Shown: positions 1-6,937, counted from the first letter of the stretch. The stretch: DNA of 7,587 bases from Saprospiraceae bacterium (GCA_023300255.1 JALZWC010000360.1:1-7587), one strand, 5' to 3'. The notes: generated by a model not told the origin, from the letters alone. Made by a program: numbers and translations.

Positions 1-229
1 CTCTATCCTATTGAAAGCTAATAATATTATAACTATTGGTTTCGATGATCTCCCTACGGTAGCAGATATGGTGGTTAATAACTTATTAGGGGAAGAGCGC
101 CGAATTAATGATGTCCACTCGACTCGATTTATAGATGATTTTTTACCAGAGGATGAGAAGTGGATTTTCTCTTTAGCTGATTTGCGAGAAGAGTTTATTG
201 CTTTTCATGACGAGATTCTTGGAGATTGA
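1..229 (+). CDS. 3' end of an unrecognised gene (partial, 5' end outside window)
   Basis: The frame that ends at the TGA at 227-229 is open to the left edge of the window, so this is most simply the C-terminal tail (about 75 residues) of a longer protein. A TTG at 11-13 could be read as a start, but nothing upstream supports it and the frame continues leftward without a stop. The visible tail is acidic, with a hydrophobic start (NNIITIGFDDLPTVADMVV), a basic turn (EERRIND) and a C-terminal stretch rich in Asp, Glu and aromatic residues (FLPEDEKWIFSLADLREEF). I see no signal peptide, membrane segment, metal-binding cluster or family motif in it. I do not recognise the family and assign no function. 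It is convergent with topB, and the two stops are 68 bp apart with a perfect inverted repeat between them. The coding call is fairly secure because of the codon-like composition and the well-placed stop before the hairpin. Confidence 0.6.
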   Translation, partial: SILLKANNIITIGFDDLPTVADMVVNNLLGEERRINDVHSTRFIDDFLPEDEKWIFSLADLREEFIAFHDEILGD

Positions 230-242
230 TTTTATGAAGTAC

Positions 243-286
243 AGAATTATAGATTACAGAAGTATTATTTTGTAATCTATAATTCT
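243..286. terminator. Perfect 16-bp inverted repeat between convergent genes, probable bidirectional terminator
   Basis: Bases 243-258 (agaattatagattaca) are the exact reverse complement of 271-286, with a 12-nt loop between them. The repeat fills most of the 68-bp gap between the stop of the partial plus-strand gene (229) and the stop of topB (298, minus strand), which is where a shared terminator is expected. The stem is AT-rich and neither side has a clean T-run directly after it, so it is not a textbook intrinsic terminator. The terminator role is inferred from position and symmetry. Confidence 0.6.
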
Positions 287-297
287 CGCCTTCTAGG

Positions 298-2655
298 TCA
301 ACGAGAAGACAATATCTTCCAAACTAATTCCTTTGTTAGCGTTTTTTTTCCTGCCTTTTTTCTGACTTCGTCAAAATCAAACCGAAATTTACAACCCGCT
401 TTCCAGTCACTACAACCATACGCTGTTTTACCCTTAACTACTGTTCCTTTCTTACACTTTGGACAAGTCAATACAGCAGGGATTTTACCTGCCTTTTGCT
501 TAAAAGGCACCGCCTTCTTTCCTTCCGAAGGTTTTAAATACAATTCATGTTGGGCATTGAATAATAGGTGGCCATTTATTTTTTTTCCTCCTTCTTTGAA
601 TCCTTTGAGCTGAATAGTAGCACCCTGCTCTAATAAACGAATGAGCTGTAATTCTGAGATTTTCTTTTCTTGAAAAGCAAAAGGTAAACGGAAGGTGCAT
701 CCTGTTTTATAAGCACTACAACCATAGGCTGTTTTTCCTTTTAATAACTGTCCTTTACTGCATTTGGGGCAAGCATGACCTAGAACTGTTTTTTTCTTTT
801 TGACTTTTACTTTCTTTAAGACAACTGGCTTTCTAGTAGCAGCGGCTTGTTGACTAACTATTCTTTTCGCATATTTTACCGCACGTACCTCATTGGTTAA
901 ATCCTGCACCATCGCTTTCATATTGCCAATGAACTCTTGTGCGGAATAAGCACCGCTTTCTATATCTCTCAATTGCTTTTCCCATTGTCCTGTCAATTCT
1001 GGTGATTTCAATAATTCGTTCTGAATAATATCAATCAATTGAGTGCCCATTTCTGTAGCTAAGATTAGTTTTCTTTTTCGCAGCATATATTTTCTGCGAA
1101 ACAAGGTTTCAATAATGTTCGCACGAGTAGATGGACGACCTATTCCATTGGATTTCATTAAATCCCTTAACTCTTCATCGTCTACCATTTTTCCAGCAGT
1201 TTCCATTGCCCGAAGGAGCGTTGCCTCCGTATAATGCTTTGGCGGCTTGGTCATTTTTTCTACCAAACTAGGAATATGCGGTCCCGTCTCCCCAGCAGCA
1301 AAAACGGGTAATATTTTTTCTTCGTCCTTTTGAGCACCATTTTCATTAGGATCGAAATTTGTTTTCTTTTTAGGTTTTGGAAAAACTACCCTCCATCCCG
1401 GATCTACAATTTCCTTACCCGTAGCTTTAAAAGGGACCGTATCTGCTTCTCCTAATACCGTCGTGTTATTAACAATACAATCAGGATGAAAAGCGGCTAT
1501 GAAGTGCCGAGTAATCGCATCGTACACATTTTGTTCATTAGCAGGTAAGATTTGTTGAAAACCTGTTGGAATAATTGCGTGGTGATCCGTTACTTTTTTA
1601 TCGTTGAAAACTTTAGGTGATTTTCTGATTTTTTGACCTAGTAAAGGTTGGGTGAATTGGTTATAGTTTGTCAGCTTACCTAAAATACCTGCTACTTTAG
1701 GATAGACATCATTCGGTAGAAAAGTAGTATCTACTCTAGGGTAGGTAACAATCTTTTTTTCATATAATTTTTGAACAATTTTTAAAGTTTGGTCGGCCGT
1801 ATAGGAGAATTTTCTATTACAATAAACTTGTAAACTAGTCAAATCAAATAGTCGAGGCGGATGTTCCTTTCCTTTCTTTTTCTTAAAATCAGTAATGACA
1901 AAAGGTTTACCTTCTACCCTTGCTAACAACTTTTCGCCATCTTCTTTTTTTAGAAACTTTCCTTTGCTATAGTTAAAAGCAACGTCTCTATATAATGTTT
2001 GTAACTCCCAAAATGGATGAGGTACAAAATTTTTAATTTCCTTGTCTCGCTTGACCACCAATGCCAAAGTAGGTGTTTGTACTCGACCCACAGATAGGAC
2101 TTGTTTATAGCCACCATATTTTAAAGTAAAAAGGCGAGTACCATTCATTCCTAATATCCAATCCCCTATCGCTCTAGAAAAACCAGCATAATAGAGATTG
2201 TCATATTGGTTGGCATTTTTTAAATTTTTAAAGCCTTCGCGTATCGCTTCTGGTGTAAGCGAAGAAATCCAAAGGCGCAAGACTTTCCCTTTATATTTGG
2301 CAGCATTGATAACCCATCGTTGTATTAGCTCCCCTTCTTGGCCTGCATCCCCACAATTAATAACGACCTCCGCTTTTTTAAATAATGTTTTTATTATGTT
2401 AAATTGCTTTTTTACGCCCTTATTACTTAATAATTTCGTCTCAAATTTGTCGGGCAGCATTGGAAGGGCATTCAAATCCCATTTTTTCCACGATTCTTGG
2501 TAATCATCGGGGTTTTTTAGATTGCAGAGATGCCCAAACGTCCACGTAACGCAATATCCATTTCCTTCAAAATAGCCATCTCTTCTGGATTTTGCGCCTA
2601 ATATATAGGCAATTTCTTTGGCAACACTGGGTTTTTCTGCGATGCAGACTTTCAT
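298..2655 (-). CDS. topB: DNA topoisomerase III (type IA), TopB
   Basis: A type IA topoisomerase that cuts one DNA strand through a 5'-phosphotyrosine, passes another strand and reseals. Family members relax negative supercoils and decatenate or resolve recombination and replication intermediates in the cytoplasm. Visible motifs in the 785 residues are an N-terminal Toprim domain (AEKPSVAKEI, catalytic Glu7; acidic motif CGDAGQEGEL at 101-110), SVGRVQTPTLAL at 188-199, and the catalytic Tyr305 in VTYPRVDT. Further on are TDHHAIIPT at 356-364 and GIGRPSTRANIIETL at 504-518. The C-terminus has two Cys4 zinc-ribbon-like units (Cys629/632/646/653 and Cys731/734/748/755) around a topoisomerase C-terminal repeat at about 655-710. 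The protein stops soon after the second unit. The Toprim motif has Gly and Gln where E. coli enzymes have Asp and Arg. The ATG is fixed by an in-frame stop 9 bp upstream. No strong promoter is seen; TATTTTG on the minus strand (2688-2694) is only a near match. It is divergent from the OmpA-like gene. Confidence 0.96.
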   Translation of the reverse strand: MKVCIAEKPSVAKEIAYILGAKSRRDGYFEGNGYCVTWTFGHLCNLKNPDDYQESWKKWDLNALPMLPDKFETKLLSNKGVKKQFNIIKTLFKKAEVVINCGDAGQEGELIQRWVINAAKYKGKVLRLWISSLTPEAIREGFKNLKNANQYDNLYYAGFSRAIGDWILGMNGTRLFTLKYGGYKQVLSVGRVQTPTLALVVKRDKEIKNFVPHPFWELQTLYRDVAFNYSKGKFLKKEDGEKLLARVEGKPFVITDFKKKKGKEHPPRLFDLTSLQVYCNRKFSYTADQTLKIVQKLYEKKIVTYPRVDTTFLPNDVYPKVAGILGKLTNYNQFTQPLLGQKIRKSPKVFNDKKVTDHHAIIPTGFQQILPANEQNVYDAITRHFIAAFHPDCIVNNTTVLGEADTVPFKATGKEIVDPGWRVVFPKPKKKTNFDPNENGAQKDEEKILPVFAAGETGPHIPSLVEKMTKPPKHYTEATLLRAMETAGKMVDDEELRDLMKSNGIGRPSTRANIIETLFRRKYMLRKRKLILATEMGTQLIDIIQNELLKSPELTGQWEKQLRDIESGAYSAQEFIGNMKAMVQDLTNEVRAVKYAKRIVSQQAAATRKPVVLKKVKVKKKKTVLGHACPKCSKGQLLKGKTAYGCSAYKTGCTFRLPFAFQEKKISELQLIRLLEQGATIQLKGFKEGGKKINGHLLFNAQHELYLKPSEGKKAVPFKQKAGKIPAVLTCPKCKKGTVVKGKTAYGCSDWKAGCKFRFDFDEVRKKAGKKTLTKELVWKILSSR

Positions 2656-2868
2656 AGATGTTTGTTAAAAGGTAATAAGGACGAAAGCAAAATACTAACT
2701 ATTCTTGAAAAGAAAGGACTTAAACTACTAACAGTAAAGTGAATTTTTATGAAAAACAGCATTCAAAAGCGCTACTTTTTGCTTTTTTTGTAATTTTAAG
2801 AAAATAAATAAAACAACTAGGCCCTATTTTTTCGTTCTAGCTACTATAACAACTCATTTTAATACATC
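2656..2868. other. Divergent intergenic spacer (topB / OmpA-like gene)
   Basis: This 213-bp AT-rich spacer must hold the promoters of both topB (leftward) and the OmpA-like gene (rightward). I found no perfect TAnnTTTG box on either strand. Near matches are TATTTTG on the minus strand (complement of 2688-2694) and the T-runs around 2773-2790 and 2825-2832 on the plus strand, none with a convincing -33 TTTG at the right distance. A 14-codon ORF (2749-2793) is present but looks fortuitous. No strong inverted repeat is seen. Confidence 0.5.
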
Positions 2869-4299
2869 ATGCGGCAATATTTTATTCTTTCAATACTAGT
2901 TCTTCTAGTATTTAGTAGCCATCAAGCATTGGCTCAAGACCAGATAATCAGATTAAAAAACGCTTCATTTGAAGACCCTCCAAGAGCAGGTAAACCACCT
3001 ACGGGCTGGCACGACTGTGGATTTCCAGGAGAAACGCCTCCAGATATCCAGCCTGGTGAGTTTGGCGCCTCTACAGCTGCTTATGATGGGAATACTTATT
3101 TGGGACTAGTGGTACGGGATAATGATAGCTGGGAAAGAGTCGGTCAACGTTTATCAAAGCCTATCCTAGCAGATCAATGCTATACTTTTAGTATATTTTT
3201 AGCCAGATCGAATATTTATCTTAGCGCAAGTCAATTGACCAAGAGCTTAGTGCAATATGCTACACCTTGTGTGTTAAGAATTTGGGGAGGAGATGATCGT
3301 TGCTCTAAAAACGAGCGACTAGCAGAGTCAGAGTTAGTGACTGCTGCCGATTGGGAGCAGTTTGATTTTAAGTTTGAACCGACTCAGACACATACCTATA
3401 TTTTATTTGAGGTATTTTATAAAACGCCTACGCTATTTCCTTATAATGGAAATATCTTATTAGATAATGCTTCTCCTATAACACCAATTTCTTGTGATAC
3501 GGAAGTAATGGCTGTAAAAGCTCCTGAAGTAGACTTCGTCGTGCCAGAGCATACGATGAAAGTAGATGATGCTGGTGTAACGGTACAAGCACAAATTAAG
3601 CAAGTATCTCCCGATATTAACATCACCTTTACAATGAATGGAAAGGCGAGTACAGACTTTGATTTCAATCCTAATACAGGTGTGTTTCAAGCAGACTTGA
3701 AGAAGTTTAAAAAAGGAAAAAACATCGTAATTGTAAAAGCGAGTAATCAAGGAGGTATGTCGGAAGATAGGGCAACGCTTATTTATGACCTGCCAAAAGC
3801 TGCTGTTGCAGATGTCGCTGTAGCGCCTCCGCCCACTTCTTACGATACGCCCACGTCTAGGCCTACTATTCTTAAAGAAGAGCCATCGGAATCATCTATG
3901 AGAGAAGATAAAAAGATTGAGGGGATGTCTAGGAAGGATATGAAAACGGGTCAAACAATTAAGTTGAGCAAGTTATATTTTGGTATTAATCAATCTACCA
4001 TTGGAGCAAATTCCTACGGTGCTTTAAATGAAATCTATGACTTCTTAAAATATAACGAAGACGTGGTTATAGAAATCGGTGGGCATACAAATGGGAATTG
4101 TGATGATGAATACTGTGATGAATTATCTAAAACTCGTGCTAAGGCAGTGGCGGAATATTTGGCTAAGAAAGGAATTAAAGGACAGCGATTAGAATACAAA
4201 GGGTATGGTAAACGTAGTCCGATCTCTTCTAATAAAACTGCTGTTGGACGTAAGAAAAACCAACGGGTCGAGATTAAGATTCTTAGTATGAACGGATAA
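2869..4299 (+). CDS. Secreted OmpA-family protein with N-terminal beta-rich domain
   Basis: A 476-residue exported protein that probably tethers the outer membrane or a periplasmic assembly to peptidoglycan. Residues 1-22 form a signal peptide (hydrophobic core FILSILVLLVF, likely cleavage after ALA). Residues about 26-205 form a beta-rich domain with NASFEDPP, GWHDCG, DNDSWERVGQRL, LRIWGG and YNGNILLDN. It resembles carbohydrate-binding-type jelly rolls, but its ligand is unknown. It has Cys at 50, 104, 134 and 145, with Cys209 just after it. Residues about 225-307 look Ig/cadherin-like (TFTMNG, GVFQADLKKFKKGKN). A Pro/Ser/Thr-rich linker (about 311-345) leads to an OmpA C-terminal domain at about 361-472, with LYFGINQSTI, IEIGGHTNG, LSKTRAKAVAEYL, YKGYGKRSP and GRKKNQRVEIKI. 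No N-terminal beta-barrel is evident, so it is not a classical OmpA porin. The binding-site Asp of GHTD is Asn408 here, while Arg423 is kept. An in-frame TAA at 2860-2862 fixes the ATG. It lies 84 bp before murF-alr, separated by a long hairpin. Confidence 0.88.
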   Translation: MRQYFILSILVLLVFSSHQALAQDQIIRLKNASFEDPPRAGKPPTGWHDCGFPGETPPDIQPGEFGASTAAYDGNTYLGLVVRDNDSWERVGQRLSKPILADQCYTFSIFLARSNIYLSASQLTKSLVQYATPCVLRIWGGDDRCSKNERLAESELVTAADWEQFDFKFEPTQTHTYILFEVFYKTPTLFPYNGNILLDNASPITPISCDTEVMAVKAPEVDFVVPEHTMKVDDAGVTVQAQIKQVSPDINITFTMNGKASTDFDFNPNTGVFQADLKKFKKGKNIVIVKASNQGGMSEDRATLIYDLPKAAVADVAVAPPPTSYDTPTSRPTILKEEPSESSMREDKKIEGMSRKDMKTGQTIKLSKLYFGINQSTIGANSYGALNEIYDFLKYNEDVVIEIGGHTNGNCDDEYCDELSKTRAKAVAEYLAKKGIKGQRLEYKGYGKRSPISSNKTAVGRKKNQRVEIKILSMNG

Positions 4300-4302
4300 T
4301 TT

Positions 4303-4371
4303 AATTGAGGGATAGATTTATGAATTCTTCAGATAGTTTTTCTGAAAAATTGATAAATCTATTCCTCAGTT
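4303..4371 (+). terminator. Long near-perfect hairpin filling the OmpA-like / murF-alr gap
   Basis: Bases 4306-4321 pair with 4353-4368 over 16 positions (15 Watson-Crick and one G-T at 4311/4363). Three outer pairs at 4303-4305/4369-4371 extend this, one of them T-G. After a G-G mismatch (4322/4352), an inner stem 4323-4333 / 4341-4351 pairs at 10 of 11 positions and closes a 7-nt loop (4334-4340). The structure begins 3 nt after the OmpA-like stop codon and ends 12 nt before the murF-alr ATG. A terminator for the upstream gene is the default reading, but no T-run follows. Attenuation, RNase processing or control of murF translation are alternatives. Confidence 0.7.
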
Positions 4372-4383
4372 CTAATTTAAGGA

Positions 4384-6849
4384 ATGAGCTATTCGATAAA
4401 AGAAATTCAGCAGATTGTAAAAGGGACTTTTTTAAATGCAAGACCAGAAGACCAAGCTATAGAACGACTGCTTTTTGATTCTCGCCATTTAGTTTTTGCC
4501 AACCATACTTTATTCTTTGCTTTTACTGGAGACCGCCAAGACGGGCATCATTTTATTGAGGAATTATACCAACAAGGGGTTCGTAATTTTGTGGTCACTA
4601 CTGCTACTATTTCAGATCGTTTTCCACAAGCCAATTTCATTCTAGTAAAGAATAGCATCAAGGCTTTACAAAAACTAGCGACCTATCATCGACAACAATT
4701 CGATATACCCGTAATTGGTATCACAGGGAGTAATGGTAAAACCATTATTAAAGAATGGTTATTTCAGTTGCTACATCAAGATTATCGAGTGGCCAAAAAT
4801 CCAGGGAGTTACAATTCTCAAATTGGTGTTCCCTTATCTGTTTGGTTAATAGAAACAAGCCATACCTTAGGTATTTTTGAAGCAGGAATTTCTCGCCCAA
4901 AAGAAATGAAAAAATTAGCACCAATTATCGACTGCACGATTGGTGTTTTTACGAATATAGGTACGGCACATAGTGAAGGCTTTTCGTCTCAAAAAGAAAA
5001 AATTAAAGAAAAATTAAAGCTTTTTAAAAAAGTGGCCACTATTATTTATTGCAGGGATAATAATTTAGTAGACGGATTAATACAACAACTCTCCAATAAA
5101 GAATATTTTACATGGGCACATAACAAGAAAGCAAATTTACAAATAACATCCATTGAAATTAGCGATAATGAAGCAACTGTTCGAGCGATTTTTAAAAAGA
5201 AAGTTTGTTCATTTATTCTCCCTTTTGTAGATAAGGCGTCTATTGAAAATGGACTACATTGTTACGCAGTGCTTTTATACCTTGGTTTTTCTCCTGCCCA
5301 GATTAAATCTAAAATTGCTCAACTAGAATCGGTGCCTATGCGCTTAGAAGTAAAGGAGGGCATTCATGGAAGTACTTTAATTAATGATAGCTATAATTCG
5401 GACTTAACCTCTATTGAATATGCATTGAATTTTGCGGCTAAACGGGATGATCCTAAGCGATTTATTCTGATATTATCCGATATTTTACAAAGTGGAGAAT
5501 CCGTTAAAAAACTATACCAAAAAGTAGCGCAATTATTATTGGCGAAAAAAGTAGAACAGCTAGTGGCTATAGGTCAAGAAATTAAATGGATTAAAGATTT
5601 ATTGCCGCCCTCTTTCCCAGTCAAGTATTATAAGGATACCCCGACTTTTCTAGAAGAAATGGTTCCCAAGGACTTTTATAATGCAAAAGTTTTATTAAAA
5701 GGAGCAAGAGTTTTCCAATTTGAACGAATCCTTAGAAAATTTGAAGAAAAAGCCCATAAAACAGTATTGGAGGTTAATCTGAGTGCAATTGCTCATAATT
5801 TGAAAGTATATGGACAATTTCTTCAAGCTAACACCCAGTTAATTGCTATGGTGAAAGCTTCTGCTTATGGGAGTGGAAGTATAGAGGTAGCTAAAATTTT
5901 GGCCTTTTATAAAGTAGATTATTTAGCAGTCGCCTATGCAGACGAAGGTGTGGAGTTGCGGAAAGCAGGTATTCAACTACCTATTTTGGTCTTGAATCCA
6001 GAAGAAGCTAGTTTTGCTGCTTTAGTAGCGTTTGATTTGGAGCCTGAAATTTATAGTATTCCTTTACTGCAACAATTTATAGATTTTGTCGATCCTACTA
6101 AAGAACACTTGATCCATCTTAAACTAGATACAGGGATGCATCGTTTAGGATTTGAAGAAGAAGACATAACTGCATTGGTTAATTTATTGACTACCCACTC
6201 TGCCATTGTTGTAAAAAGTATTTTTTCCCATTTAGCAGCAAGCGATATGGAAGTACATGACGCTTTTACTAGTGAACAAGTAGCGGAATTTAATAGACTT
6301 TCTGGTCAGATTATTCGGAATCTTTCCTATCAACCATTACGACATATTTTGAATTCAAGCGGCATTGTTCGTTTTCCACAATACCAATTTGATATGGTGC
6401 GTTTGGGAATAGGTTTATATGGTATAGACGGGGGAAAACAGATTCAAACTCAACTAAAAGTAGTGAATACCCTAAAAGCTACGATCTCTCAGATTAAAGA
6501 GGTCACTAAAAATGATACGATTGGCTATAATCGAAGTGGAAAAATTAGTCAGTACAAGAAAATTGCGACGATTACTATTGGTTATGCAGATGGATTATCT
6601 AGGAAAGCAGGTAACGGAAACTATCATGTTGTCGTAAAAAATCAAAAAGCACCGATTATTGGTAACGTTTGCATGGATATGTGTATGATTGACATTAGTG
6701 AGATACCAACCGCAAAAGTGGGAGATGAAGTGATTGTTTTTGGAGCGTATCCACGTGTGGAACGTTTAGCGGAATGTTTAGAAACGATCCCTTACGAGGT
6801 GTTTACTAGCGTTTCTAATAGAGTAAAACGGATCTATTATAGAGAATAA
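4384..6849 (+). CDS. murF-alr: Bifunctional UDP-MurNAc-tripeptide:D-Ala-D-Ala ligase / alanine racemase (MurF-Alr fusion)
   Basis: A cytoplasmic peptidoglycan-precursor enzyme with two activities. The MurF half adds D-Ala-D-Ala to UDP-MurNAc-tripeptide using ATP, and the Alr half interconverts L-Ala and D-Ala with PLP. Residues about 1-455 are MurF: IDSR-like FDSRHL at 31-36, P-loop GITGSNGKT with Lys119, KNPGSYNSQIGVPLS at 138-152, and FEAG with Glu166. They continue with TNIGTAHSEGF at 190-200, a likely carbamylated Lys210, DSYNSD at 335-340 and VLLKGARVFQFERI at 436-449. Residues about 458-821 are Alr: VNLSAIAHNL, PLP Lys491 in MVKASAYGSGS, GMHRLGF, FSHLAASD and VRLGIGLYGID. The catalytic Tyr715 is in DTIGYNRSGK, followed by TIGYADGLSR and NVCMDMCMID. 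All main residues are present, so both halves look active. The 821 residues fit the sum of a MurF and an Alr. An in-frame TAA at 4378-4380 fixes the ATG; AAGGA directly abuts the ATG and is too close to act as a ribosome site. No Ddl gene, which would make D-Ala-D-Ala between the two steps, is in view. Confidence 0.97.
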   Translation: MSYSIKEIQQIVKGTFLNARPEDQAIERLLFDSRHLVFANHTLFFAFTGDRQDGHHFIEELYQQGVRNFVVTTATISDRFPQANFILVKNSIKALQKLATYHRQQFDIPVIGITGSNGKTIIKEWLFQLLHQDYRVAKNPGSYNSQIGVPLSVWLIETSHTLGIFEAGISRPKEMKKLAPIIDCTIGVFTNIGTAHSEGFSSQKEKIKEKLKLFKKVATIIYCRDNNLVDGLIQQLSNKEYFTWAHNKKANLQITSIEISDNEATVRAIFKKKVCSFILPFVDKASIENGLHCYAVLLYLGFSPAQIKSKIAQLESVPMRLEVKEGIHGSTLINDSYNSDLTSIEYALNFAAKRDDPKRFILILSDILQSGESVKKLYQKVAQLLLAKKVEQLVAIGQEIKWIKDLLPPSFPVKYYKDTPTFLEEMVPKDFYNAKVLLKGARVFQFERILRKFEEKAHKTVLEVNLSAIAHNLKVYGQFLQANTQLIAMVKASAYGSGSIEVAKILAFYKVDYLAVAYADEGVELRKAGIQLPILVLNPEEASFAALVAFDLEPEIYSIPLLQQFIDFVDPTKEHLIHLKLDTGMHRLGFEEEDITALVNLLTTHSAIVVKSIFSHLAASDMEVHDAFTSEQVAEFNRLSGQIIRNLSYQPLRHILNSSGIVRFPQYQFDMVRLGIGLYGIDGGKQIQTQLKVVNTLKATISQIKEVTKNDTIGYNRSGKISQYKKIATITIGYADGLSRKAGNGNYHVVVKNQKAPIIGNVCMDMCMIDISEIPTAKVGDEVIVFGAYPRVERLAECLETIPYEVFTSVSNRVKRIYYRE

Positions 6850-6895
6850 AGATAAATCGACCCACTTAATTGTTAACATTCCCTTAAAGTCTTAG

Positions 6896-6918
6896 TATAT
6901 AAACCAAACTATATAAAC
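6896..6918. repeat. Short direct repeat, two 9-bp copies 14 bp apart
   Basis: The sequence tatataaac occurs at 6896-6904 and again at 6910-6918, in the murF-alr / PPIase spacer and just upstream of the candidate -7 box at 6938. The 14-bp period is not a full helical turn multiple. In such an AT-rich spacer this may be chance; a regulator site is possible but unsupported. Confidence 0.3.
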
Positions 6919-6937
6919 TTCACACGCTTATTTTTCC

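Noticed and set aside
11..229. Independent 72-residue gene starting at TTG (11-13)
   Set aside because: The frame stays open to the window edge and no promoter can be placed, so a truncated longer gene is the simpler reading.
234..275. 13-codon ORF after the first gene's stop
   Set aside because: It consists almost entirely of the inverted repeat at 243-286 and ends inside it.
1043..1234. Plus-strand ORF of 63 codons opposite topB
   Set aside because: It lies fully antisense within the well-supported topB frame, has no family features and no promoter or terminator of its own.
2198..2503. Plus-strand ORF of 101 codons opposite the N-terminal part of topB
   Set aside because: It overlaps the Toprim-coding region on the opposite strand. 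Its Ser/Phe/Leu-rich translation is typical of the complement of a Lys/Glu-rich gene.
2765..2790. Short stem (aaaag/ctttt) followed by a T-run, terminator-like
   Set aside because: The stem is only 5 bp and no plus-strand gene lies upstream that it could terminate, since topB runs the other way.
2749..2793. 14-codon ORF with a hydrophobic end in the divergent spacer (leader-peptide-like)
   Set aside because: It has no run of a regulatory amino acid, no following terminator/antiterminator structure and no promoter; ORFs of this size arise by chance in AT-rich DNA.
3441..3750. Two overlapping minus-strand ORFs (75 and 96 codons) within the OmpA-like gene
   Set aside because: Both are antisense to a gene with a signal peptide and recognisable domains, they overlap one another in different frames, and neither resembles a protein family.
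4379..4383. AAGGA as a Shine-Dalgarno site for murF-alr
   Set aside because: It directly abuts the ATG with no spacing, which is too close for pairing with 16S rRNA, and Bacteroidota rarely use such sites.
4320..4478. 52-codon ORF starting inside the hairpin and overlapping murF-alr out of frame
   Set aside because: Its first third is hairpin sequence and the rest is the shifted frame of conserved MurF codons, so conservation of MurF explains it.
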